In this document: one piece after another, positions 1 to 12,736 of the stretch
Layout of the letters: every line of letters begins with the position of its first letter
Position numbering within the stretch: position 1 is the first letter of the stretch
DNA from: Theobroma cacao
Lineage: Eukaryota > Streptophyta > Magnoliopsida > Malvales > Malvaceae
Assembly: GCF_000208745.1 (NCBI RefSeq)
Contig: NC_030854.1
Coordinates: 14,071,323-14,135,322, forward strand
Direction: 5' to 3'
DNA: 64,000 nt
Notes under the pieces: model-generated
What the model was told of the DNA's origin: nothing
The model's input: the letters and a program-made list of their open reading frames with translations, nothing else
Database searches by the model: none
Position numbers and translations under genes: made by a program

Positions 1-2874
1 AGAGATTATAAACTATTTTCAAATCAAAATAATAGAAAAACAAATTTTTTCTCATAGGGGCATTTTGGTCATTTTTCCTCAAAAATCTCGAAATTCGCTA
101 AAAATGTAGTATGCGAATACAAAACACATAATTCATAATCAAAAATAAGTTTAAACATCTAAAACCTTCATTTAAAATGAAATTATGATTATTTGGATAT
201 AATAAAAAAATGAAAGAAATATTCAATAAAATATTATATTTTCTTATAAAATAATATTTTTAGAGTTATACGTAAATAATTTTTTTTGCAGCGTAAAAGC
301 AGAATAAATTCATACATGCTGTAATACAGTAAGCGAGAGTATTTAATTTAATTTACAATAACCAGTGGGCCCCCGAATAACTAAAAGTAAGGAAAACTGT
401 GAACCTACAATTTGGAGGATACAAATCCAATGGTAGCCTCGATGAAATCAGCTATCTACAACCTATTCTGAGCTTGAAATGGGTGGAAAGAAGGGTGGTG
501 AGATTATATAATCCCAGTGAGTGAACAAATACCATCTAAAATATCTAAAGCCGAGTAAATGGAGACAGATAAATAGTTTAACATATTGTAATTCATCACC
601 TTTCAACTTGTTTTAACTAAATAAAATCAATTCATATAAATCAAGTAATCAACATGGCTTATGAATTTCTTAAAACTTTAGCTCGTCCCAAAATCATTCT
701 CATACCCAATTATCAGGGATACCTTGATCGAGGGCTATCCCAACCGAGTCCGCCAAGGCTGTTAAAAAGTTATGTATGCATAAATCATGTTTTTATTTTG
801 AAAACATAGCCGTTCCTTGGCGTTGGCTGAGTTCACCCTCATGTGGTGGTTTGACGTGAAGTGAACTCTAAAGTTTTAACCTCAGGAGTTATCCAACCGC
901 GCCTCTCATACTGAGGTATGAATATAATAGGGTTATCGTGCCCTTCTAATAGGCTGGTCCATGAAACTCGTCCACTACAACAACTAATTTATAACCCACC
1001 ATACAATAAAATTTACAATAGCATGACATGGCAATTATTTTATTTTACAGCCTCTCAAGGCAAATTAACAATTCATACTTTTTCAGCACATTTACTAAAT
1101 CAACCATTCATGCCAATATTATCATAAGCCATTCAATTCAAACCATGATTTATAACACAACAATTAGTCTCCAATTACTTCATTTTCAAAACCACCTTTC
1201 AATTTCAAGACAATTTTATAAAATCATTTTCATTTAATCACATTTGCTTATAAAACATAAAGATTTTCCATTTAAATTCATTTTCCATAAAATCACAAAA
1301 TCGGATAAAAACCACTTTAGATAATTAAGAAGATAGTAAGATTACTCACTATTTCGGGAGTCGAATTCCAAGTACTCCAATTCTTGATCCTCGGGTACTA
1401 TCTCTTTACTTTTGCCAGAATGCTCACCACCTAGACATAATGTACAATAAGCCATTTACTACATTTGTGCAAAATTGTTATAAACCCAATTCATGCTTTA
1501 TACTAATGTATGAAATGGGATGCAAATTGTTCGGATTATTATCTAAACACAGTGTTCTACACAAATTCAATTGTGTACCTAAATTAAACGGTATTGGCTT
1601 AATTCGATCTATCACTCGATTAATTGGCCAATACGTCCAATTCAACTCCAAATAATTTCATTTTTCTCCCAATACTCCAAATCATCAAACACAAATTAAA
1701 TAACTTGAAATATGGCAAAATCATCCTCACATTTTCTCTTGGAAAATTCGGCCATGGTGGGTGCATCAACATTATAATTTTTCAAGCTTGATTCTCACAC
1801 CATAAATCACTAATTCCTAACCAAATCACTTGAAATAAAATCAAAATCATCATCAATATTCTACATGGAGAATTCAGCCAATGATGGGTGATGGGAGAAA
1901 ATGAATTTTTCTTGTTGGCTTTTCATGCTACATAACACTAAACAACTAAAAACACTAAAATATCTCAAAATCTAACCAAATAAATCATCAAATCTTCTCT
2001 CTCTAAATTCGGTCAGCCATGAATCCTTCATGATATCTTGTGATTCAACTACGAAAAATGAAAAATAATGCATAGAAAAGGTCGATCACAAGCTAGAATT
2101 GAAAAATCTTACCTTTTGTCACTTGTTTCCTAGAATTTTCACACTTTTCCCTTGAATTTTCCACCTAGGGTTTTGTTCTTTCTTTTTCTTCCTTTGTTCT
2201 TCCTTTGTTCTTGGTTTGTTCTTCCTTTGGCCGGCCATATGAGGAGAAATAGGCTGATTTTGTGCTAATTTATAAGGAAAATTAAAAATGGATGAGATTT
2301 TGACACATGTCACCATTCCATTGATCCATGTGTCATACTTAGCCATTAAGCAATCTCTCTCCACCACTTAAATTTTCTCAATTATCGATGATAATATCGG
2401 GTAAAATTCATGTGTTGGACAAGTGTTGGGTGGTGTAAAATTAAAATTTTGCCCCTGGGCGGCAAAATGACTATTTTGCCCTTTATGCTAGAAAAAATGC
2501 CGAAATTAAAATTTTTCACTTCTCAAACTCAAATTATACTCCAAATGATCAATCTTAGTCAAAAATTTCATCCAACACTCACATCTTAACCTCGGGTGGC
2601 AAAATGACCATTTTGCCCTTGGTTCATGAAAATTCCAATTTCACTCCAAATCGATCATCGAACTCCAAATCACCATTTTAAGTCATTCTGGGGTTTTAAA
2701 ATTCTTAAATTTATCTTAAATTCTCTATTTGGTCTAGTTCAAGGCTTAATTCAACTAAATTCTACCATTTAGTACATTACCGTCGTTTAACGATTTTTGA
2801 GGTACCAAAGTAAGCAAACATGCATTCTTATGTAAGAATGGCTTAATAAACATATTTTAGAGCTGGGCTTGACA
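1..2874 (-). repeat. Tekay-family LTR, truncated by window edge
   Basis: About 2.87 kb aligning by eye with the other roughly 2.95-kb LTRs of this family in the window (for example 8761-11754). It lacks only about the first 150 nt of its plus-strand left end. It terminates in TTGACA at 2874, which on the minus strand is the canonical TG start. Landmarks in LTR sense (minus): a TATA-like CCTTATAAAT at 2268-2277, the GGCCGGCC motif near 2230, AAACCCTA at 2166-2173 and a splice-donor-like AAAG|GTAAGA with its GT at 2112-2111. It directly abuts gag sequence at 2875 without the polypurine tract expected beside a 3' LTR. It is therefore more likely a solo LTR nested in gag than the element's own 3' LTR. 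Small ORFs inside it are not credible genes. Confidence 0.85.
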
Positions 2875-3541
2875 CTCATACTCCTCTATTGTCAAATTTC
2901 CCATTTTCAGACTTAAGAACTCTCTCTTTTTTTCCTTTCGATCAAAATAAGTTTAATATTGGCCGACGAACTCCCTCAGAAAATCTGACTAGGTCAAAAA
3001 AGTAGTAGAACGAGATTTTACCGAATTCCACCAAGTACAGGCCCTCTTTTCAAGAATTCTTGTGGCCACCATCAATTTCACATTATCATCTAATTTCATA
3101 TCCGTAAGTGTCTCTAATACTTGAATAATTTAGTCTTTAGCTGTGGTTGTGTCCAGATCACCCGTAAAAGAAATGCAACCCAACTGCCTAGCCTCCTTAA
3201 GTTTCTTAGAAATGGAGAGATCAGGCACTTGTGGCAGAACAGGAGGTGTGGTGGTGGCACTAGAGGTACGATTGAAGGAACAGTAGAAGGAGCTTGACCA
3301 GCCTGAGCCTAGTTAGTAATAGCAGTAAGAAAAGCTGCTAATGCCTGGACTGCCTCAAGAGACATGGCATGAACACCAGGAATATTAGTAGATGGTGGAA
3401 GAGGTGGAGTATGTTCAGCAGCACACGAAAGGTAGACGCAGTCGATTCCCCCTCTACAAGATCTAGCTGACTATGTCGAGAGCGACCTTTTCCTCTTTCC
3501 ACTGATCTAGAATGGGGTGGGCATCCGCGTCAAGGAGGCAT
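2875..3541 (-). pseudogene. gag N-terminal fragment of a Tekay-type gypsy element
   Basis: Read on the minus strand from ATG at 3541-3539. The predicted protein begins MPP and parallels the gag of the full-length element (52142-53042) through a basic Arg/Gly-rich N-terminus, a Pro-rich linker, the capsid-like block around KKLKEARQLGC, and on to the GNLT(V/I)EEYE motif, where it stops at 2875. Several in-frame stops are visible, the first at codon 4 (TGA), so it is not translatable. The protein would form the nucleocapsid particle of the retrotransposon. The remaining gag and all of pol are absent here and may lie left of the window, beyond the LTR that ends at 2874. Confidence 0.85.
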
Positions 3542-3694
3542 GATGATCTATAAAAAGAAACAAAATGAATTTAGACAACCTTAAGTTCTATATGCAAATG
3601 CATACATTCAACTCAATCTAACTTAACTTGGGGCCACATTGACACTGTAGTTTTTAAAATAACATTAAAACCAAAGCTTTAATACCAATTGAAT
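3542..3694 (-). other. Leader between 5' LTR and gag, with acceptor-like site
   Basis: Short non-coding leader on the minus strand between the LTR end (3695) and the gag ATG (3541). Immediately upstream of the ATG is a T-rich run ending in TATAG, with AG at 3549-3548. It resembles a plant 3' splice acceptor six nucleotides before the start codon. The same configuration occurs in the full-length element at 53051. Confidence 0.6.
3676..3687 (-). other. Primer-binding site (initiator tRNA-Met type)
   Basis: On the minus strand the sequence reads TGGTATTAAAGC, close to the plant initiator-Met consensus TGGTATCAGAGC (10 of 12). It lies seven nucleotides downstream of the LTR end and primes minus-strand cDNA synthesis. 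The position identifies the LTR starting at 3695 as the 5' LTR of a minus-strand element. Confidence 0.75.
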
Positions 3695-5780
3695 TGTCAC
3701 GAACTGAAATTCCCATCGAGCCCGTGACAACCGTCACGATGTCTCGATTGACATTCATTACCCGGAATACCAACCGAAACCTCGCAAGGCTTTCGCATCA
3801 GTTTACTTCTCCCCTATGAGCAACAGATATATAGACTAATTTCAAATCAACAACACTCAAAAAGTAATTTCTACTACACAAGGGTATTTTGGTCATTTTA
3901 CCCAAAATTTTTGAACCTTGGTAAAAATATGATATATGAGTAATATGCATCCATTTCATGTCTAAAAATAAGTTTCGTTGTCTAATTCATCAAGTTAAAG
4001 CGAAATTGTAGCCATTCAAATTAAATAAAAATATTAAATAAAATATTCCATTTTCTTATAAAACAATATTTATAGAACTTTGTGTAAATAATTTTTGTAG
4101 TGTAAAAGCAAAATAAATTCATACATACAGTGGCACATGCAGCCAAGTATACAAAATATTCTACAATGACATGTGGGCCCCTAAAATAAATAAATATGTA
4201 CAAGAAGGTAGACCTTTAATTTCTAAGGATGTAAATCCAAAAGTAGATCCTCAACGAAATCAGCTATCTATAGACTATCCGGAGCCTGAAATGGTTAAAA
4301 AGAAGAGATGAGTTTTTATAAACTTAGTGAGTAAGCAGAGTTCGTCTGTAGCATCTAAAGTCGAGTAAATGGAGACAATTAAATCATCCCATCAATATAT
4401 ATATATAATTCATGGCATCAAAACCCATTTCAATCCATGTAAAAACAATCACATTTCATCAAAAAAATCAACAAGGCTTATGACTTTCTTAAAAACTTGG
4501 CTAGTGTGAAAAATTAGTACTCGATGATGCCTTGCGCCGGGCATCCAACCGAGTACGCCAAGGCAGTTAAAAAGACATATACACATAAAACATGTTTTCA
4601 CGTTTAAAAACATAGTCGTTCCTTAGCGTTGGCTGAGTTTCACTTTCACGTGGTGGTTCGACGTGAATTGAACTCTAAACTTTACCTTAGGAGACACCCC
4701 CCGCGCCTCTCATACTAAGGTAAATATAACGGGGTTTACCGTGCCCCTCTAATAGGCTGGTCCACGGAAACCCACCCTTTGCAGTAAGCTAAATACATAA
4801 CCCACCAAATCAATAAAATTTTAGCAGCATAACATGGCTAATATAGTACTATCCAACCTGTCAATGCAAGGCAAAACAATTTATATAATTCACAAAACCA
4901 CAATTTTAGCCATTCATGCTACCACAATTTCATAAGCCATCAATTCAAATCATGTATATATATAATACGAATGTATAGCCTCCACTTACTCTATTTTGAA
5001 AATCCACATTTACTTTCAGAATAATTTATAAATCTCATTCATTTAACCAACATTTAAAATGTAAAACATAATAATTTTCAAATTAAGTGCCTTATTTTTT
5101 AAAATCTTAAAACAAGTGTAAACCACTTTAGATAGTTAAGATGAACATCTGATTACTCACTATAATGGGAATTTGAAGTGGTAAGAGTACTCCTATTCTT
5201 GGTCCTCTGGCACGATATCTTTGCCCTTATTGGGGGGTTCAACACCTATCCATAATACACGATACATAATTCAATACATTGATGTCAATTTGTTATAAAA
5301 CTATTTTAGACTCTATATGAATGCATGAAGTTGAATGAGAAATGTTCAGATAGTCACTTAAAGACGGTGTTCTACGTAGGTTCAATTGTGATCGGAAGGA
5401 ATTTGTATTTGACCTAATTCAAACTATACACCATTGATTTAACCAAAACATCTGATTCAACTCCACATATATTCATTACACTTCCAATAATCTAATACAC
5501 CAAAGCATTACAATGAATTTGATTTTTGACTAGCTTCATCATTTTTCGAAATTCATTTTGACTTCGAACTAACATACCAATCAATGTCTACACAATCTCG
5601 TAAATCCATATATATCATTAGGAATCAAATCCAAGTCCATTTACTATTATTTTCTCAGTTTTCATCAAACCATTTTCTAAAGGAGTTATACTTTTCAATA
5701 ATCGGCTTCGATATCTAACATCATAATTCATCAATTCCTAGCTAAATAACATGAATTACAACCAAATCCATCATCAACAC

Positions 5781-8725
5781 TGTCAAGCTTGACTTCATAA
5801 ATACTTGCCATGTCATTCATGTGATTGACAATATGCTTGCATACTTAAAAAGCCTCGAAAAATCGTCAAAAGTTGGTAGTGTACTTAGTGGTGCAACTAA
5901 GTTGAATTAAGCCTCGAACTAGTCCAAATAGAGATTTTAAGATGAAATTGAGAATTTTAAAACCCCAAAATGACTTAAAATGGTGATTTGGATTTCGAGG
6001 ACTGATTTGGAGTCAAATTGGAATTTTCATGACCTAGGGGTAAAATGATCATTTTGCCACCCGAGGTTAAGATGTGAATGTTGGATGAAATTTTTGACTA
6101 AGATTGACTATTTAGAACATAATTTGAGTTTGAGAAGTGAAAAATTTTAATTTCAACATTTTTTCGAGCATAGGGGTAAAATAGTCATTTTGCCACCCTA
6201 GGGCAAAATTGTAATTTTACACTACCCAACACTTGTCCAGCACATGGATTTTACCCAATATTATCATGGATAATTGAGGAAATTTATATGGTGGAGAGAG
6301 ATTGCTCAATGAGTAAGAATGACACATGGACCAATGGAATGGTGACATGTGTCAAATTCTCATCCATTTATTATTTTCCTTATAAATTAGCACAAAATCA
6401 GCCCATTTCTCTTCATATGGCCGGCCAAAGGAAGAACAAAGGAAGAAAAGAGGAACAAAAACCCTAGGTGGAAAAATTCAAGGGAAAAGTGTGAAAATTC
6501 ACGGAAACAAGTGCAAAAATGTAAGATTTTTCAATTCTAACTTGTGATCTACCTTTCCTATGCATTCTTTTTCATTTTCCATGGTTGAGAATCAAGTTTG
6601 CATGAGGATACCCTTATTGGCTGGACATGGGGGGAGGAGTTTTGATGCTTGATTTGATTAGATTTCAATGTATTTTAGTGTTTTAAGTTGATTGGTGATG
6701 TGTAGCATGAAATCAAGCAAGAAAAATTCATGTTCTCCCATCACCCATCATTGGCCAAATTTTCCATGTAAAGTGTGGATGGTGGATTTGATTTTATTTC
6801 AAGTGAATTGGTTAGGAAATGATGAATTATGGTGAGAAAATCAAGTAGGAAAAATCATAGTGTTGATGCACCCATCATGGCCGAAATTCCCAAGAGAAAA
6901 TGTGAAGATGATTTTGCTAAATTTTATGCTATTTGACTTGTGTTTGATGGTTTGGAGAATTGGAAGAAAAATGGAGTTAATTGGAGTTGAATTGGACATA
7001 TTGGCCAATTAATCGAGTGATAGATCGAATTAGGCCAATACCGTTTTATTTAGGTACACAATTGAATTTGTGTAAAACACCGTGTTTAGACTATAATCCG
7101 AACAATTTGCATTCCATTTCATGCATCCATATAGTTTTGTAATGGTTTAGCACCAATGTGGTAAATTGCTTGATTGTGCATTATGTCTAGGTGGTGAATC
7201 CTCCGATAAAGGCAAAGAAATTGTACCCGAGGATCGATAGTCGGAGTACTCTTAAAATTTGACTCCCGAAATAGTGAGTAACCTTATCATCATTTTAATT
7301 ATCTAAAGTGATCTTTCTATTCGATTTTGTGAATTTTATGGAAAACGAGTTAAATGGTTAATTTTTAGGTTTTATAAACAAAATGTGTTTAAATGAAATG
7401 ATTTTATAAATAGTCTTGAAACTGAATGATGGCTTTGAAAATAGAGTAATTGGAGACCATTTGATGTATTGTGAATTTATGGTTCTAATTGATTGGCTTA
7501 TGGCAATATTGGCATGAATGCCTGAATTGGTAAATGTGCTGAAAATGTTTGAACTGTGTATTTAGCCTTGAGAGGCTGGATTGTGAAATAATTGCCATGT
7601 CATGCTATTGCAAATTTTATTGTATGGTGGGTTTAGCTTGTTGCAGTGGGCGAGTTCTGTGGATCAACCTATTAGAGGGGCACGAAATCCGATTATATAC
7701 GTACCTCAGTCGGAGAGCCGCATAGGGTATCTCCTGAGGTATGGTTAGAGTTCACGTCACGCCGAACCACCTTGTCATGATGAACTCCACTAACTCCAAG
7801 GAACGGCTATGTTTTTTAAACTAAAAATATGTTTATGTGTATATGAAACTTTTTAATAGCCTTGGTGGACTCGGTTAAATGCCTCGGCCAAGGTATTCTC
7901 AAGAATGATTTTGGCAAGAGCCAAGCTTTTAAGATACTCATAAGCCATGTTGATTATTTAAATGAAATGAATATTTATGTTATGAAATACATATCGAGAT
8001 GGAATATTTTAATCGTCTCCATTTACTCGAGTTTAGATATTCTTGATGATGTTTGTTTACTCACTGGGATTATATAATCTCACCACCCTCCTTTCCACCC
8101 ATTTCAGGCTCAAAATAGGCTGTAGATAGCTGATTTCATCGAGTCTACCATTGGATTTGCATCCTCCAAACTGTAAGTTCACAATCTTCCTTACTTTTGG
8201 TTATTCATGGGCCCACTGGTTACTATAAATTAAATTATATACTTTGGCTTACTATTTTACAGTATGTATGAATTTATTTTGCTTTTACGCTGCAAAAATT
8301 ATTTACGTACAACTCTAAAAATATTGTTTTATAAAAAAATAGAATATTTTATTAAATATATTTTTTTTTATTATATCCAAATAATCATAATATCATTTTA
8401 AATGAAAGATTTAGACGTTTAAACTTATTTTTGATTATGAATTATGTGTTTTGTACTTGCATACTACATTTTTACCCGATTTCAAATTTTTCAAGGAAAG
8501 ATTACCAAAATGCCCATGTGAAACAAAAATAATTTTTTTTTTGTTTTAAGTTGGAAATAATTTAAAATCTTTTAGAACATGATATTTAGCAACGGTTACT
8601 CATAAGGGAAATGAGAAACTGATATTAAAGCCTTGCGGGGTTCCGGTTGGCATTCCAGGTAATGAGTGTCTATCGAGACATCGCGATTGTTGTCACGGGC
8701 TCGAGGGGAGTATCAGGTCATGACA
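5781..8725 (+). repeat. Solo LTR, Tekay family, plus orientation
   Basis: 2945 bp from TGTCAAGC to CATGACA, opposite in orientation to its host LTR. It carries no internal sequence, PBS or PPT, so it is the product of LTR-LTR recombination of a former full element. The flanks (AACAC left, AATGT right) do not form a clear 5-bp duplication, so the duplication has decayed or the ends were altered. Promoter landmarks are TATAAAT at 6381-6387, AAACCCTA at 6459-6466 and a donor-like GTAAGA at 6521 with the preceding G mutated to T. Confidence 0.88.
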
Positions 8726-8760
8726 AATGTGCCCTATAGAAAATTCAGCCAAATGAGGGT

Positions 8761-11754
8761 TGTCACGACCCGGTACTCCCTTTGAGCCCGTGACAACCGC
8801 CGCGATGTCCCCGATAGACATTCATGCCCAAAATGCCAACCGGAACCTCGCAAAGCTTTAATATCAGTTTTCGCACCTCCCTTGTGAGCAACAGTTGTTA
8901 AGTATCATGTTTTGAGAGATTATAAACTATTTCCAAATCAAACAATAGAAAAATAATTTTTTTTTCTCATAGGGGCATTTTGGTAATTTTTTCTCAAAAA
9001 TCTCGAAATTAGCTAAAAATGTAGTATGCGAGTGGAAAACATATATTTCATAATCAAGAATAAGTTTAGATGTCTAAAACATTAATTTAAAGTAAAACTA
9101 TACCTATTTGAATATAATAAAAATATTCAATAAAATATTATATTTTCTTATAAAACAATATTTCTATAGTTATCGGTAAATAAATTTTGTAGCGTAAAAG
9201 CTAAATAAATTCATACATACTGTAATACAAATAACCAAAGCGTAAGATTTAATTTACAGTGACACATGGGCCCACGAACGACCAAAAGTATCAAAAGTGA
9301 TAAACCTACAGTTTTTAAGGATGCAAGTCCAACTGTAGCCCTCAACGAAATGAGCTATCTACCGACTATCTTGAGCCTGAAATGGGTGGAAAGGAGGGTG
9401 GGGAGCTTATATAATCCCATTGAGTAAACAAATATCATCTAAAATATCTAAAGCTAAGTAAATGGAGACAGATAAAATAGATTATCATAAAAAAGATTCA
9501 CAGCATTTCGAACTCATTTTAATAAGATAAAATAGATTCATTTCACCCAAACAAACAACGAGGCTTATGATTTCTTGAAAAGTTTGGCTCCTATCAAAAT
9601 CATTCTCATACTCAATTATCAGGGATACCTTGGCTGAGGGCTATCCCAACCGAGTCCGCCAAGGCTGTTAAAAAGTTATGTACGCATAAATCATGTTTTT
9701 ATTTTGAAAACATAGTCATTCCTTGGCGTTGGCTGAGTTCACCCTCACGTGGTGGTTTGACGTGAAGTGAACTCTAAAGTCTTAACCTCAGGAGTTATCC
9801 AACCGCGCCTCTCATATTGAGGTATGAATATAATAGGGTTACCGTGCCCCTCTAATAGGCTGGTCTAGGGAACTCGTCCATTGTAGTGACCAATTTATAA
9901 CCCACCAATTCAATAAAATTCAACAGCATGACATGGCAATTATTTTATTTTACAGCCTCTCAAGACAAATCAACAGTTCATACATTTTCAGTACATTTAC
10001 TAATTCAACCACTCATGCAAATATTATCATAAGCCATTCAATTCAAACCCTGATTTATAACACAGCAATTAGTCTCTAATTACTCCATTTTCAAAACCAT
10101 CAGTCATTTTCAAGACAATTTAATAAAATCATTTCATTTAATCACATTTTGCTTATAAAACATAAAGATTTACCATTTAAACTCATTTTCCATAAAATCA
10201 CAAAAACGAATTAAAATTCACTTCAGATAATCAGGATGATGATAAGGTTACTCACTGTAATGGAAATCGAATTTCGAGTACTCCGATTCTTGATCCTCGA
10301 GTACTATCTCTTTACTTTTGCCAGAATGCTCACCACCTAGACAATACACGACACATAATTCAATATACTGTGTCATACCATTATAAATCTATTTCAGGCT
10401 CTTTACTAATGCATGAAATGGGATGTGAAACGCTCGAGTAACCATCTAAATACGGTGTCTAGTATAAGTTCAATTGTGTACCTAAATAAAATGGTATTGG
10501 CCTAATTCGATCTATCATCTGATTAATTGGCCAATATGTCCAATTCAACTCCAAATAACTCCATTTTTCTTCCAATTCCCCAAACCATCAAACACAAGTC
10601 AAATAGCATAAAATTTAGCAAAATCATCCTCACATTTCTTCTTGAGAATTTCGGCCATGGTGAGTGCATCAACACTATGATTTTTCCTACTTGATTTTCT
10701 CACCATAGTTCATCATTTCCTAACCAATTCACTTGAAATAAAATCAAATCCACCATCAACACTCTACAAGGAAGATTCGGCCAATGATGAACTCATGAGG
10801 AATATGTGAATTTCAAGCTTAATTCTTACACTTAACACCGTAAACAACTAAAAACATCCATATATCTTAAAAATCTATCTAAATCATCATCAAATTCTCT
10901 CTCCTAAGGTTTGATCAGCACACTATCCTACATGATATCTTGTGATTCAACCATGGTAAATGCAAAAGAATGTATGGGAAAGGTAGATCACAAGTCAAAA
11001 TCAAGAAATTTTACCTTTGATTGCTTGATTACTTGAAATCCATCAATTTTCTCTTGAATTTTCACCGTAGGGTTCTTGTTCTTTCTTTTCTTCCTTTGTT
11101 CTTGCTTTGGCCAGCCATAATGAAGAAAAATAGGCTAATTTTGTGCTAATTTATAAGGAAAATAATAAAGAAATAAAGCTTGACACTTGTCACCTTACCA
11201 TTGGTCCATTTTTAAATTCTTAACTATTAAGCTTTCTTTCTCCACCACATAAAATCCTTCAATTATCCATGATACTATTGGGTAAAAGCCATGTGCTAGA
11301 CAAGTGTTGGGTGGTGTAAAATTACAATTTTGCCCTTGGAGTGGCAAAATGACTATTTTGCCTTTATCCTCGAAAAAATACCGAAATTAAAATTCTTCAC
11401 TTCTCACACTCAAATTATACTCCAAATGATCAATCTTAGTCAAAAATTTCATCCAACACTCACATCTTAACCTTGGGTGGCAAAATGACCATTTTGCCCC
11501 TAGATCATGAAAATTCCAATTTGATTCCAAATTAGTCTTCGAACTTTGAATCACCCTTTTAAGTTACTCTGGGGTTTAAAATTCTCAATTTCATCTTAAA
11601 ATCTCTATTTGGTCTAGTTCGAGGCTTAATTCAACTTAATTGTAACATTTGGTAAATTGTCGTCCTTTAATGATTTTCGAGGTACCCAAGTAAGCAAACA
11701 TGCATTCTTATGTAAGAATGGCATAATAAACATATTGTAAAGCTGGGCTTGACA
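8761..11754 (-). repeat. Solo LTR, Tekay family, minus orientation
   Basis: 2994 bp bounded by TGTCACGA and TTGACA. The flanking 5-mers AGGGT (8756-8760) and AAGGT (11755-11759) match at 4 of 5 positions, consistent with an aged target duplication. It is inserted into the same host LTR only 35 bp from the neighbouring solo LTR that ends at 8725. A conserved AAAG|GTAAAA donor-like site lies near 11035 on the minus strand. Confidence 0.88.
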
Positions 11755-12736
11755 AAGGTGGTTGAAGAACATGTGATTTTCTTGCTTGTTTTTCCTTCCA
11801 AACATCACAAAATGACTAAAAACATTAGGATATTATGAAATCTAGCAAAATTCATCACCAAAACTTCTCTCTCAAGGTTTGGCCAGCAAAGGTTCCCTTT
11901 TGAAAACATGAATGTCAGCCATGGAGAATGAAAAAGAATGCATGGGAGAGGTAGATCACAAGCTAAAATAAAAAAATCTTACCTTTACTTGCTTAGTTCC
12001 TTGAAATCCAACAATTTCTCTTGGATTTTTCCTTCCTAGGGTTTGTTCTTCTCTTTTTCTCTTTGTTCCCTTGCTTGGTCGGCCATAAGAGTGTGAATGT
12101 GAGGGTTTTAAATGAGTTTATATAGACAGTTTAAAATAATATTAAAGCTTGACACTTGTCACCTTTTAATTGGTCCATGTTTAAAACTTAATAATTAAGC
12201 ATTTCATTCCCACCACATATAATCTCTCACTTAAAAAAATAATGGATGAAATTCATGGGTTTGACAAGTGTGATGGTGGTGTAAAATTTCAAAGTTTCCA
12301 ATTTTGTCCTCATGGACACTTAAAATGACCGTTTTGCCCCTATGTTCGAAAAAATATCGAAATTGAAAATTTTCACTTCTCAAATTCAAATAATGCTCCA
12401 ATTAATCAAATTTAGTCAAAATATCATCCAACATTCTAATTTTGCCCTTAGGTGGGAAAATGATCATTTTGCCCCTACGTTATGAAATTCCTGAATTAAC
12501 TCCAAATCAATCCTTCAATTTCGAATCATCATATTAAGACATTCTAAGATTCAATAACTCTCAAATACATCGTAAAATCTTTATTTGGCCTAGTTTGTGG
12601 CTTTTATCAACTTAATTGTACCACTAGATACAATATCGACTTTTAATAATTTTTCGATACATTAACTTATGCAAACATTCTATCAAGCACATGAATGAGA
12701 TGGCAAATATATTATAGATTTGGGCTTGACATTATA

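Larger units (their letters stand above)
3695..12731 (-). repeat. 5' LTR of the decayed Tekay element, split by two nested solo LTRs
   Basis: The LTR proper is 3695-5780, 8726-8760 and 11755-12731, about 3.1 kb in total. It starts TGTCACGA on the plus strand and ends TTGACA at 12731. The pieces join in the order seen in intact family members; for example the 'TTCAGCC' segment at 8744-8750 continues the stretch broken at 5780. In LTR sense there is a TATA box CTATATAAAC at 12117-12126, the telo-box-like AAACCCTA at 12037-12044 and a splice-donor-like AAAG|GTAAGA with its GT at 11982-11981. The outer target duplication cannot be checked because the other end of the element is outside the window. 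Confidence 0.85.

Noticed and set aside
2119..2367. ORFs with KEEQRKK-type basic sequence (2119-2367, 20691-20879, 59272-59469) that could be a small nuclear protein.
   Set aside because: They are the transcribed LTR leader read in one frame. The frame is interrupted or shifted in most copies, and the conserved parts are better explained by the telo-box and donor motifs.
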